A stretch of DNA of 64,000 nt from Egerieisoma sp046952735 (GTDB lineage Bacteria > Bacillota > Clostridia > UBA1212 > UBA1255), in the NCBI GenBank assembly GCA_046952735.1, contig JBKUJR010000003.1:37510-101509 (forward strand), in the 5' to 3' direction. Under the pieces are notes generated by a model. The model saw only the letters and a list, made by a program, of their open reading frames with translations. It had not been told where the DNA came from and did no database searches. Shown piece after piece: positions 51,422-59,785 of the stretch. The position numbers were made by a program, and so were the translations under genes. How positions within the stretch are numbered: position 1 is the stretch's first letter; each line of letters begins with the position of its first letter.

Positions 51422-52417
51422 ATGAAATTTCAAGATTTGATAGGGCAGGAGCAGGTCAAAAAGCTCCTGTCCGACAGTATTCAGACAGGGAGGGTCGGAC
51501 ATGCCTACCTGTTTTGCGGTCCTGACGGCATCGGCAGAAAAACGATGGCGCTTTGCTTTGCCGAAGCGCTTTCCTGTGAATCCGGCGGCACAATCCCTTG
51601 CGGCCGATGCGAGGCGTGCATCCTGAACCAAAGCGGCACGAACCCGGATATTATCCGGATCCGGCCGCAGGAGGGAAAGGCAACCGTGGGAGTGGAGGAG
51701 GTACGTTCCGTACAGGACGAAATTTCAACGGCGCCCCGGTTCGGCAAATATAAGATTCTGTTGTTCGAACATGCGGAGAAAATGACGGTGCAGGCGCAGA
51801 ACGCTTTGCTCAAAACGCTGGAGGAGCCTCCTGCGTACGTGATTATGATCCTGCTTTGCGCAAACAACGCTATGCTGCTCGATACGGTCAAATCGCGTGC
51901 CGTTCGGATCGACTTCAAACGAAATACGGATGCGGAAATACTGGAGGCTTTCCAACGCGCGTACGGCCGCAGCGCGCCGGATAAATATATTTTATGCGAA
52001 TATGCCGACGGCATTATCGGAAGGGCGCTCCAAATGGCGAATCCGGAGCAATATGAAGAAGTCTGCGACAAAATTTTACAATCTGTCGGCGACCTGCCGG
52101 ACGGGGGCGGACGGGCTTTATGCGTTTTTGAAAATTTGTTCGCCGCATATGCCGACCGCAAAGAAATCTTTTTCTTTACGTTGTACTCTTTATTCCGCGA
52201 CATTGCGTTTGCTGCGCGATACGAGAAAACCGTGCCGCTCCAGAATGCGCGGGCGGAAGACAGGATCCGGAATCTGAGCGGCCGGATCGGATATCATAAT
52301 GCGATGGAGTGCGTAGGACAGATCGATCGCGCCTGGCGGCTGGTCGGACAAAATGTCAATTATAAGCTTGCGGCCGATGCGCTCGCGATTCGCATACAGG
52401 AGGTTATTCATGATTAA
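51422..52417 (+). CDS. holB: DNA polymerase III delta-prime subunit HolB
   Basis: A clamp-loader subunit. The 331-aa protein has IGQEQVKKLL, a P-loop region (YLFCGPDGIGRKTMALCFAEAL), the zinc-binding cysteines CGRCEAC (plus an upstream Cys), QNALLKTLEEPP and VKSRAVRIDF (SRC-like motif reading SRA). The P-loop reads GPDGIGRKT where Lys-Thr is normal, which is common in delta-prime subunits that do not hydrolyse ATP. It is 3 bases after darA and overlaps ricT. Confidence 0.93.
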   Translation: MKFQDLIGQEQVKKLLSDSIQTGRVGHAYLFCGPDGIGRKTMALCFAEALSCESGGTIPCGRCEACILNQSGTNPDIIRIRPQEGKATVGVEEVRSVQDEISTAPRFGKYKILLFEHAEKMTVQAQNALLKTLEEPPAYVIMILLCANNAMLLDTVKSRAVRIDFKRNTDAEILEAFQRAYGRSAPDKYILCEYADGIIGRALQMANPEQYEEVCDKILQSVGDLPDGGGRALCVFENLFAAYADRKEIFFFTLYSLFRDIAFAARYEKTVPLQNARAEDRIRNLSGRIGYHNAMECVGQIDRAWRLVGQNVNYKLAADALAIRIQEVIHD

Positions 52418-53291
52418 AGTAGTAGGGATACGTTTTAAAAATACAGGCAAAATGTATTATTTCGACCCCAACGGGTTTGCGCTGGAGCCGGGGATGCATG
52501 CGATCGTAGAGACGGCGCGGGGAATCGAATACGGCGAAGTAATCTCGCCGGTCAAGGAAATCGAGGACGGCGAAGCGTTTCAGCCGCTCAAAAACGTGAT
52601 CCGGATCGCCGCGGAAGATGACGTCAGAATTCATGATGAAAATATTGCGAAGGAGAAAGAGGCTTTCCGGATTTGCAGCGAGAAAATAGAAAAACACGGA
52701 TTGAAAATGAAGCTGATCGATGTGGAATATACTTTTGACGGCAATAAAATATTATTCTATTTTATTGCGGATACCCGCATCGATTTCCGCGATCTCGTCA
52801 AGGATCTGGCCTCCGTATTCAAAACGCGGATTGAGCTTCGCCAGGTTGGCGTGCGGGACCAGGCGAAAGCCGTCGGCGGTATCGGAATCTGCGGCCGCGT
52901 CATTTGCTGCGCATCGGCTACGGGCGAATTTCAGCCGGTTTCCATTAAAATGGCGAAAGAACAAAGCCTTTCTCTGAGCCCGACAAAGATTTCAGGCACC
53001 TGCGGCCGTCTGATGTGCTGCTTGAAATATGAACAGGACGCCTATGAAGACGCGATCCGCAGGCTTCCGGGCGTCGGCTCCGTTGTCGACACGCCGGATG
53101 GACGCGGCGTTATTACCGACGTCAATCTTCTGCGGGAGACGGTGAAGGTACGGCTCGACAAAGAATCGGAAACGGACCTGGCGACGTTTAAAGCGGAAGA
53201 AATCAAAGTCGTTCAAAAGAAAAAAGTTACGGCTGCGCCGAAACGCGATACCGCGGAAACTGCGGAAGCAATTCCGGAAGATCTGGAATAA
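52410..53291 (+). CDS. ricT: PSP1/RicT (YaaT) regulatory protein
   Basis: A subunit of the RicAFT (Y-complex) iron-sulfur protein involved in RNase Y control and, in spore-formers, phosphorelay and sporulation. The 293-aa protein has VVGIRFKNTGKMYYFDP, the PSP1 domain, and conserved Cys motifs GGIGICGRVICC and GTCGRLMCCLKYEQ. ATG 52410 lies 5 bases from GGAGG, within the end of holB. The open frame upstream of it belongs to holB. Confidence 0.94.
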   Translation: MIKVVGIRFKNTGKMYYFDPNGFALEPGMHAIVETARGIEYGEVISPVKEIEDGEAFQPLKNVIRIAAEDDVRIHDENIAKEKEAFRICSEKIEKHGLKMKLIDVEYTFDGNKILFYFIADTRIDFRDLVKDLASVFKTRIELRQVGVRDQAKAVGGIGICGRVICCASATGEFQPVSIKMAKEQSLSLSPTKISGTCGRLMCCLKYEQDAYEDAIRRLPGVGSVVDTPDGRGVITDVNLLRETVKVRLDKESETDLATFKAEEIKVVQKKKVTAAPKRDTAETAEAIPEDLE

Positions 53292-53347
53292 AACGCTCTC
53301 ATACAATATTATGCGCAGAATTGCAATGAAAAGTACAGATTGTGCAA

Positions 53348-53377
53348 TTGTACATGCAAATATCTGAATGATATCAT
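53348..53377 (+). promoter_or_regulatory. Possible promoter/operator of the GH2 gene
   Basis: TTGTAC (53348-53353) and TATCAT (53372-53377) are 18 bases apart. A palindrome ATGATATCAT (53368-53377) overlaps the -10. TTGCAAT-like repeats lie just upstream. The downstream AraC protein may bind here, but this is only a guess. Confidence 0.35.
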
Positions 53378-53414
53378 CTTTCCGGATCTTTGTATGGGCG
53401 GGTGAATTGTTTTC

Positions 53415-56291
53415 ATGATAGAGAAAAAAACGATCGGGATTCCGGACAATCATTCGGAAGGACGCATTGTATTGCCGATATTGGAATCCTGGAGATTTTA
53501 CAAAGGAGATTCCCCTTGTGCGGTGCAAATCGGCTTCGACGATTCCGGGTGGGAGCCGGTGTGCTTGCCGCATACCTGGAATCGTATCGACGGAGAGGAC
53601 GGCGGAAACGATTATTACCGGGGTACCGGCTGGTACAGAACACGGATCAGAATCGGAGAACGTGCATGCGGAAAACGCATTTATATCGAGTTTAAGGGCG
53701 TAAATTCCCAGATGGAGCTTTTTGTAAACGGCACTTCCGCAGGAACGCACAAAGGCGGATATACTGCGTTTCGATTTGAAATTACAAATTTGATCGTGCC
53801 CGGAACAGACAATCTGCTGGCGGTTGCCGTCAGCAACCGGGCCGATCCGGCGATCGCGCCGCTGAGCGGCGATTTTACGTTCTTCGGCGGTATTTACAGA
53901 GAGGTATCTTTGATTTTTCTGGAACCGGTCCACATCGATCTGGAGAACTTCGGCTCATCCGGCGTATTTTTGACGGCGCGGTGCGATTCCGGAGAAACGG
54001 CTTCCCTTAAAATCGAATCGTGCATCAAAAATGATTCTGCGGAAGCCAAGACTGCTTCTGTAAAAATTACGCTCCGGCATCCCGAGCGATTTGAACAAAA
54101 CGCATTTGAATTAAAATATTTAACGCCGCTCCTCCGCTTCGATCCGAAAGATTTGTGCGGCGGCGGAATCGTGGAAACACGGGAACTGACGTTTCAAATC
54201 GGAGCGTATGCCGGCGCGCAGGTTTCCGAGACGATCGACGTTGCTTCTCCGCATCTTTGGAACGGCCTTGCGGATCCGTACCGGTATCAGGTACAACTGG
54301 ACGTACGGGTAAACGGAGTTACAACAGATTCTTTCACCGGCTATATCGGCTTCCGGTCTTTTTCCATTCGGAAAGACAGCGGATTCTATCTGAACGGGAA
54401 TTCCTATCCGCTCAGAGGCGTCGCGATGCATCAGGATTATCAGGGAAAAGGAAATGCCGTTACGTTCGATGAAATAACGCAGAGCTTTTCCTTTCTATAT
54501 GAAATCGGCGCAAATACCGTGCGCCTTTCGCATTATCCTCATAATCCCTATACATATGAACTTTGCGACAAATACGGGATCGCCGTCTATGCGGAAATTC
54601 CGTTTGTGAATACTTACGGAGGATCCGGTTCTTTCGAAGAACCGGATAGCAATCTGGAAGAGTTCATTGCGGTCACGAAGCAGCAGCTGACCGAAATGAT
54701 CCGGCAGCAATACAATGTCTGCGCCATCTTTTGCTGGGGCCTATATAATGAAGCACAGAAAGCGGACCATAAGGTGATGGTGCCGCTGATCCATATGCTC
54801 AATGCTCTGGCGCATACGCTCGATGGCACGCGCCGGACCGTTACGGCTACGTTCTCCGAAGAAGGCGAAGTCCTGCAGAGCGATCTGCTGGCCTGGAATA
54901 CGTATCCGCCGCCAGGCGGACTCCAGGCAAATGCGGAACGCTTTTATTCAGCGATGGACGGAAAGACGGCGGCTGACCACCTGGATAAATACGCCTCGTT
55001 CTACCTTCCGCAATATGAGAAGGGCGGTTTTTACAGCGGCGTATTGGACCGGCCCGTGGGAATTTCGGAATATGGGGTAGGCGGCAGCATTGCGCAGCAT
55101 ACGGACGATTATACGCAAGGCTCAGATACGATCAAAATCCAGACGGAGGAATTTCAGGCGTACTGCCACGAAACATGGCTCAACCAGATTCAGGGGCTGG
55201 ATTATCTCTGGGGAACGTATGTCTGGAACTTGTTCGACTTCAGTGCCGATAATCGGGACGAAGCTACGGTTCCGGGCGTCAATACAAAAGGTCTCGTTAC
55301 CCGGGGCCGGACGGCGCGGAAAGATGCATTTTACCTTTATAAAGCTTTCTGGAGGAATGATCTGCATGTTTTGTCGATTGCGGGGAAAAATCACACCGAG
55401 CGTTTTACAAACCCTGCATACTTTAAAATATACTCCAATTGCGACGCCGTAACTCTTTTTGTAGACGGGAAACCATATGGTACGTATCGGCAGGAAGAAA
55501 ATGCGCTGCGCTGCGTATTTGTATGGCCCTGGAAAGAGGAGCTTTCTTACGGGGAGCATCGGATTCTGGCATCCGGATGGAAAGACGGTGTTGCGGCAGC
55601 CTCCGACGAGATGGTGCTGACGCGCAGAAAACGCTGCAGCACCCAACTGCATTCGGAACTTTTACGGATCGACGCGCCGCCGCATTCTTTTTCCGTCACG
55701 GTTCCTGCTGAAGAATGCGGACATGAGAAAGGATATCTAACGGATGGAAATCCCTCTACACGCTGGGCGGGCTCCGCGCCGTTTCCTGCGGAGCTGCTGC
55801 TGGATCTTGGAGAACCGGCGTATTTATGCGGAACCGGCATAGACTGGTTTGAAGCAAGAGCATATCGATATCGCATTTATGCAAGCGAAAACGGATCTGA
55901 TTATGCGATGGTCGCCGACCATACGGCAAACAGTAAAAAAGGAGCCGTACATTCTTCTTTTCGCCCGATATACGCACGATATATAAAAATTGAAATCATC
56001 GGCAGCTCGGATTGCAGCAGCTGGATTTCCGCTTATGCGATCCGTTTGGATGCCTGGCGCTTCCGGACGTCGTATCTGGTAGAGGATCAGACCCATACGA
56101 TCTGCGTTCCGTATAATCCTGAAATCGTGATTTCCAAAGAGGAATTTATCGCGGCACTGGGGTTGGAAGGAAACTGCAAGGCTTATGTTGAAACAGGCGG
56201 CGGAGCTACGGTTTATTACATTACAGACGGGGCGGCGCTTATCATCAGATGCGGAGATAGCGAAGTCCGCTATAAGATCATATACCGTTGA
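53415..56291 (+). CDS. Glycoside hydrolase family 2 protein (beta-galactosidase-like) with C-terminal F5/8-type domain
   Basis: A 958-aa cytosolic glycosidase with no signal peptide. The GH2 sugar-binding domain is at residues ~15-165 (LPHTWNRIDGEDGGNDYYRGTGWYR). An Ig-like domain follows, then the TIM barrel. The acid/base Glu 446 is in WGLYNEAQ and the nucleophile Glu 552 in GISEYGVGG. YVWNLFDFS continues the active site. The region ~620-740 resembles DUF4982, and residues ~755-900 resemble an F5/8 type C (CBM32-like) sandwich. Specificity is unproven; relatives act on beta-galactosides or beta-glucuronides from host or plant glycans. AraC follows 33 bases later. Confidence 0.9.
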   Translation: MIEKKTIGIPDNHSEGRIVLPILESWRFYKGDSPCAVQIGFDDSGWEPVCLPHTWNRIDGEDGGNDYYRGTGWYRTRIRIGERACGKRIYIEFKGVNSQMELFVNGTSAGTHKGGYTAFRFEITNLIVPGTDNLLAVAVSNRADPAIAPLSGDFTFFGGIYREVSLIFLEPVHIDLENFGSSGVFLTARCDSGETASLKIESCIKNDSAEAKTASVKITLRHPERFEQNAFELKYLTPLLRFDPKDLCGGGIVETRELTFQIGAYAGAQVSETIDVASPHLWNGLADPYRYQVQLDVRVNGVTTDSFTGYIGFRSFSIRKDSGFYLNGNSYPLRGVAMHQDYQGKGNAVTFDEITQSFSFLYEIGANTVRLSHYPHNPYTYELCDKYGIAVYAEIPFVNTYGGSGSFEEPDSNLEEFIAVTKQQLTEMIRQQYNVCAIFCWGLYNEAQKADHKVMVPLIHMLNALAHTLDGTRRTVTATFSEEGEVLQSDLLAWNTYPPPGGLQANAERFYSAMDGKTAADHLDKYASFYLPQYEKGGFYSGVLDRPVGISEYGVGGSIAQHTDDYTQGSDTIKIQTEEFQAYCHETWLNQIQGLDYLWGTYVWNLFDFSADNRDEATVPGVNTKGLVTRGRTARKDAFYLYKAFWRNDLHVLSIAGKNHTERFTNPAYFKIYSNCDAVTLFVDGKPYGTYRQEENALRCVFVWPWKEELSYGEHRILASGWKDGVAAASDEMVLTRRKRCSTQLHSELLRIDAPPHSFSVTVPAEECGHEKGYLTDGNPSTRWAGSAPFPAELLLDLGEPAYLCGTGIDWFEARAYRYRIYASENGSDYAMVADHTANSKKGAVHSSFRPIYARYIKIEIIGSSDCSSWISAYAIRLDAWRFRTSYLVEDQTHTICVPYNPEIVISKEEFIAALGLEGNCKAYVETGGGATVYYITDGAALIIRCGDSEVRYKIIYR

Positions 56292-56324
56292 CGGAAAAAG
56301 CCGCTCAGAAACGGGAGGAGCGAA

Positions 56325-57167
56325 ATGGATTTTAAATATCAGTATTATGAAGATCCGCTGGAATATCACCATGAGCTGAACCAGCATCCGAATCAGGACG
56401 ATTTTTATTTCCATGTCGATTCCCAATGTGAAATATACGGTTTCTTATCGGGTGACGGCGCTTTTCGCGTTGAGGGAACGCGTTACCGCCTCAGTAAACC
56501 GACGATTCTTATCGTAAGGGAGGGCGAAGCGCACTGCTTCGAATTTTTTTCACAGTCTCCTTATGAACGGGAAGTCGTTCATTTCAATGCGGATATCCTT
56601 CGCCAATCAGACCCGGAGGGCCTTTTGATGGCGCCGTTTTACGACCGGCCGCTCGGATACGGAAACCTGATTGCCGCCGACGAACAAACGGCGGAACGGC
56701 TGTGGTATTATATGCGCGCCATGCATTCCACAAGCACGGATCCAAAAATCCAGCGTCTCACGCTGATTTCCTATCTCCTGCCGCTTTTATATGAAATCCG
56801 CACAATTTATCTGACCCATCAAAGCGCTGCGGAGAACGCCGATCCGCAGGAACTGATCGGCAGAATCGTAAAATACATCAACGCGCATCTGAACGAGCCG
56901 CTTTCCTCTGAAATGCTCGCCAAAAAATTTTTTGTCAGTCAGTCGCAGATCAATCGTCTGTTCAATCAGAGAATCGGATCTTCCGTATATCAATATATTC
57001 AATTTAAACGCCTGATCGAAGCGCGCCTTCTGCTGCGCTCCGGTCAAGCGCCCGGGGAAGTCTATCTGCATTGCGGGTATAATGATTATTCCTGCTTTTA
57101 TAAGGCGTATAAAAAGTTCTTCGGAATCGCCCCCGGCGACGAAAGAAAACAAAAAAGCTTGTTTTAA
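56325..57167 (+). CDS. AraC-family transcriptional regulator
   Basis: A 280-aa regulator. The N-terminal cupin-like domain (residues ~1-130) probably senses a sugar. The C-terminal HTH_18 domain (~185-280) holds two helix-turn-helices, SSEMLAKKFFVSQSQINRLFNQ and PGEVYLHCGYNDYSCFYKAYKKFFGIAP. GGGAGGAGCG lies before the ATG. Co-transcription with the GH2 gene suggests it controls that gene in response to the sugar. Confidence 0.94.
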   Translation: MDFKYQYYEDPLEYHHELNQHPNQDDFYFHVDSQCEIYGFLSGDGAFRVEGTRYRLSKPTILIVREGEAHCFEFFSQSPYEREVVHFNADILRQSDPEGLLMAPFYDRPLGYGNLIAADEQTAERLWYYMRAMHSTSTDPKIQRLTLISYLLPLLYEIRTIYLTHQSAAENADPQELIGRIVKYINAHLNEPLSSEMLAKKFFVSQSQINRLFNQRIGSSVYQYIQFKRLIEARLLLRSGQAPGEVYLHCGYNDYSCFYKAYKKFFGIAPGDERKQKSLF

Positions 57168-57304
57168 AATAAAATAGTGGTAAATTCTCATATACATTTC
57201 AATAAAAATGAACGATAAACCGAGTTTTTTATAGAATGTACGCCTTTATATGCCGAATAAAATTATTTATTATAAATATTTTTAAATAGTAACGACTGAA
57301 ATGA

Positions 57305-57333
57305 TTGACATATTTATACATATATTGTAAAAT
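57305..57333 (+). promoter_or_regulatory. Consensus promoter of the cas4-cas1 operon
   Basis: A perfect TTGACA (57305-57310), 17-base spacer and TAAAAT (57328-57333). It implies a ~175-base leader before cas4. Confidence 0.75.
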
Positions 57334-57413
57334 TATGGCAAGTTAATCAAATAACTCCATGATAAAGGTCGGTTGTTTATGGAAATGTCGCATTGAAAGA
57401 AGAAAATAGAGGT

Positions 57414-57476
57414 ATGTTTTTCAGTAAATTGCTGAAAAACCGGAAAAGTAAAAAGCTGATTGATAGGTTCATATAA
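57414..57476 (+). CDS. Possible 20-aa basic leader peptide (uncertain)
   Basis: ATG 57414 opens a frame for a Lys/Arg/Phe/Leu-rich peptide beginning MFFSKLLKNRKSKK. The AGAGG just before it is too close to be a good ribosome binding site. The frame covers a 9-bp hairpin (GTTTTTCAG/CTGAAAAAC, 57416-57440). It could be chance. Confidence 0.2.
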   Translation: MFFSKLLKNRKSKKLIDRFI

Positions 57477-57516
57477 AATTGAGAACAAGTGCTGGACAGG
57501 TTGGAGGTGTATTGAG

Positions 57517-58206
57517 ATGCCGAATTATAAATTGGATGAATATCTTCCTATATCGGGAATCCGGAGTTTCGCGGTTTGCAGGAGAAAATGGGCGCTTCGC
57601 TATGTCGAATTCCAGGATTGCGCAAACCAAACAATGACGGAAAGCAATCTTTTTTATACAAAGGATTATGATGCGCTGCATACCGGACCGGGAAACTGCT
57701 TTATATTACGGGGACTTCAGATACAATCGAAACGGCTTGGGGTACGGGGAATTTGTAATGCTGCGGAGTTTTGTCCCGATGAAAACGGAATTTCTCTGAT
57801 CGGACGGAGCGGAACATGGTCGGTTCTGCCTCTGGACTATCAGGAGACACCGTCGCCCCTGTTCCATGATGCCGATAAGCTGTCGCTTTGCCTGCAGGCG
57901 ATATGCCTGGAAGAAATGCTTTCCTGCAAGATAGAAACAGGTATTTTATATTACGGACAGGCGAGACGGGAAGAATCCGTAGCTTTTAGCAGAGAAATCA
58001 GAACGCGCGTGGAAAAATACGTCGCCGACATGCATGCTTACAGAAAGCGCGGATATACGCCGAAAGCGGAATCGTCGGAGTTGTGCGGAAGCTGTTCCGC
58101 TTTCGACGTCTGTCTGCCGGAATTAAGCGAAAACGCTTCGGCTTCCATATACATTCATAATACTCTTTTTGCTGCCGAGGAGGAGATGGTATCATGCGAA
58201 AACTGA
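57517..58206 (+). CDS. cas4: Cas4-family protein (type I-C-like) with nuclease active site lost
   Basis: A 229-aa Cas4/RecB-family protein. The fold-level match to type I-C Cas4 is clear: EYLPISGIRSFAVCRRKWAL, LGVRGICNAAEF, LQAICLEEMLSCKIETG, YYGQARREE and CGSCSAFDVCLPEL. The four iron-sulfur cysteines are kept (Cys 21, 190, 193, 199). The RecB-nuclease residues are not: motif I His is Tyr 47, the GxxD Asp is Asn 81, the ExK pair is Asp 107/Gln 109, and the Q motif has Ser 123. GGAGG is 9 bases before ATG 57517. It overlaps cas1 by 13 bases. Confidence 0.92.
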   Translation: MPNYKLDEYLPISGIRSFAVCRRKWALRYVEFQDCANQTMTESNLFYTKDYDALHTGPGNCFILRGLQIQSKRLGVRGICNAAEFCPDENGISLIGRSGTWSVLPLDYQETPSPLFHDADKLSLCLQAICLEEMLSCKIETGILYYGQARREESVAFSREIRTRVEKYVADMHAYRKRGYTPKAESSELCGSCSAFDVCLPELSENASASIYIHNTLFAAEEEMVSCEN

Positions 58207-59225
58207 TGAATTCTTTATTTGTAATGGCGCCGGAAAGCTATTTGTCTCTGGAGGGAGACAATGTCGTCGCCAGTATCGGGGAAAAGGTGGCAGGACGGTT
58301 CCCGCTCCATTCTTTTGAATCGATTTTATATTTCGGGCAAAAGGGCGTCTCTCCTTCGCTGATGGGCGCTTGCGCAAATCAGGGAATCAGTCTGAGCTTT
58401 TTTGCCCCCACCGGCGAATTTCTTGCCGGGGTACAGGCAAAATCCAACGGGAATCTTCTCCTGAAAAAGAAACAGTATGAACTCTCTTCTAACGACGCGG
58501 CATGCTTTTCCATCGCTAAAAATCTCATCACCGGTAAAATATATAATTCCAGATGGGTGATAGAGCGCACGGCGCGGGACTATCCCGACCGCGTCGACGC
58601 AAAAAAGCTGAAAGCGGCGGGCGCGCGCATGAAAGCGGCGTACCAGGCCGTGCCGGCAATCGAATCGTTTTCCGTTCTCAAAAAGCTGGATCAAGAGATG
58701 ACGTCCTGTTATTACAGCGTGTTCGACGAATTGATTTTAAATAATAAAGATCTCTTTTATTTCAAGCGGCGGGCCGCGCAGCCTCCGATCGACTGTTTCA
58801 ATGCCGCTCTGACTTTCGTATATGCGTTGCTGGTGCGGGACTGTACCCATGCGCTGGAAGGCGCGGGCCTCGACGCATACGCGGGTTTCCTGCATCGGGA
58901 TCTGCCGGGCAGGGTGTCTTTAGCGCTCGATTTATTTGAGGAATTACGGAGCATATTCTGCGATCGGTTTACCGTTACGCTTGTAAATATAAAAGGCTTG
59001 AATGAAAGCCACTTTGATATGCATGAAAACGGCGCCGCATTTTTAAATCAGAGCGGCCAGAAGGTAGTGCTGAACGCCTGGCAGGCGAAGAAAAAAGAAA
59101 CGCTGCAGCATCCGTTCCTGCGGGAAAAAATCACCTGGGGCATGGTGCCGAACATCCAGGCGCTGCTGCTTACCAGATACGTCAGGGGAGAATTCGATTC
59201 TTATCCGCCGTTTTTGTGGAAATAA
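58194..59225 (+). CDS. cas1: Cas1-family protein (type I-C-like) with altered catalytic Glu
   Basis: A 343-aa CRISPR integrase homologue. It matches type I-C Cas1 over its whole length, from LMNSLFVMAPESYLSLEGDN to the C-terminal YPPFLWK. His 234 (GFLHRD) and the acidic pair in LALDLFEE (Asp 246/Glu 249) are kept. The GxEG motif holding the catalytic Glu reads KLDQ, putting Asp 166 at that position, next to the well-aligned CYYSVFDELIL. In working systems Cas1 acts with Cas2, but no cas2 follows: the next gene is a convergent DUF2500 gene 6 bases on. GAGGAGGAG inside cas4 is the ribosome binding site. Confidence 0.94.
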   Translation: MRKLMNSLFVMAPESYLSLEGDNVVASIGEKVAGRFPLHSFESILYFGQKGVSPSLMGACANQGISLSFFAPTGEFLAGVQAKSNGNLLLKKKQYELSSNDAACFSIAKNLITGKIYNSRWVIERTARDYPDRVDAKKLKAAGARMKAAYQAVPAIESFSVLKKLDQEMTSCYYSVFDELILNNKDLFYFKRRAAQPPIDCFNAALTFVYALLVRDCTHALEGAGLDAYAGFLHRDLPGRVSLALDLFEELRSIFCDRFTVTLVNIKGLNESHFDMHENGAAFLNQSGQKVVLNAWQAKKKETLQHPFLREKITWGMVPNIQALLLTRYVRGEFDSYPPFLWK

Positions 59226-59231
59226 ACGGAT

Positions 59232-59561
59232 TTATTTTTCTACACGGAAGCCTTCCCATTCGAAGGCTTCGAATTTTGTTCCCTGATGCGTCAGCAAGCC
59301 GGAAACTTCCTCTTTGAGCTGCTTGTAAACCTTGAAAGGCACCGCGCATTTTAAGACTGCCGAATTTCCCCGGAGTTTAAAACTGGCAATATATTCCGTA
59401 TGTAAAATATTGTTGGCATCCATATGCGTTCTGTTTTCTTTTTTGATGAGAAACGCCTGTTCGGTAACGACAGGCGAATTTTTATTTTGCATAAAACCGG
59501 AAAGCAGCGACAACAGGATCCCGGCAAAGATACATAAAACAAATACGATCCATAATGACAT
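59232..59561 (-). CDS. DUF2500 family membrane-anchored protein
   Basis: A 109-aa protein with one N-terminal membrane span (LWIVFVLCIFAGILLSLLSGF) and a small domain with alternating strands (VTEQAFLIKKENRTHMDANN, YIASFKLRGNSAVLKCAVPFKVYKQL, EGFRVEK) that fits DUF2500. The function is unknown. AAGGAG is ~10 bases before the start. It is convergent with cas1. Confidence 0.85.
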   Translation of the reverse strand: MSLWIVFVLCIFAGILLSLLSGFMQNKNSPVVTEQAFLIKKENRTHMDANNILHTEYIASFKLRGNSAVLKCAVPFKVYKQLKEEVSGLLTHQGTKFEAFEWEGFRVEK

Positions 59562-59721
59562 TTACAGCGCGCTCCTTCCTCATTCGCTTCCGCAAGCGGT
59601 TTGAAATATACAATAATTTTATTATATAAAAAAATTATCATATTTTCCAGAGCCAGCTTTGCTTCTTTGTTTCTGATCAGATCCTTCATTTATGCAAGCT
59701 TCCCGGACGTTCACAAAAGGA

Positions 59722-59750
59722 TTGCAAAATTTTGCCATATAAAATATAAT
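59722..59750 (+). promoter_or_regulatory. Promoter with overlapping palindrome for the NCS2 permease gene
   Basis: TTGCAA (59722-59727) and TATAAT (59745-59750) with 17-base spacing. A perfect 12-bp palindrome GCAAAATTTTGC (59724-59735) overlaps the -35, a good place for a repressor. No purine riboswitch fold was found between promoter and gene. Confidence 0.65.
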
Positions 59751-59785
59751 TTTACAGCTACAAAAAACAGAAAAGGAGCAGGCTG

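Larger units (their letters stand above)
57168..57516. other. AT-rich intergenic region before cas4
   Basis: This 349-base gap is distinctly more AT-rich than its surroundings. It holds a strong promoter (57305-57333), a 9-bp hairpin (57416-57440) and a possible 20-codon reading frame. I searched by eye for spaced repeats of ~30 bases and found none, so it is not a CRISPR array or a recognisable array remnant. Confidence 0.6.

Noticed and set aside
53292..53414. tRNA or other structured RNA before the GH2 gene
   Set aside because: No cloverleaf arms could be paired. The repeats present look like regulator sites at most.
52992..53933. 313-codon open frame on the minus strand
   Set aside because: It spans the ricT-GH2 junction antisense to two well-supported genes and has no recognisable protein pattern or ribosome binding site.
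57168..57516. Possible CRISPR array or degenerate repeat next to cas4
   Set aside because: No pair of ~30-base repeats at regular spacing is present. The one hairpin (57416-57440) is single-copy.
59225..59240. A cas2 gene fused to or overlapping the end of cas1
   Set aside because: cas1 ends with the normal YPPFLWK terminus and the next frame on the plus strand is closed. The following gene is DUF2500 on the opposite strand.
59751..59785. Purine riboswitch before the NCS2 permease
   Set aside because: Only ~35 bases lie between the promoter and the gene, too short for the aptamer.
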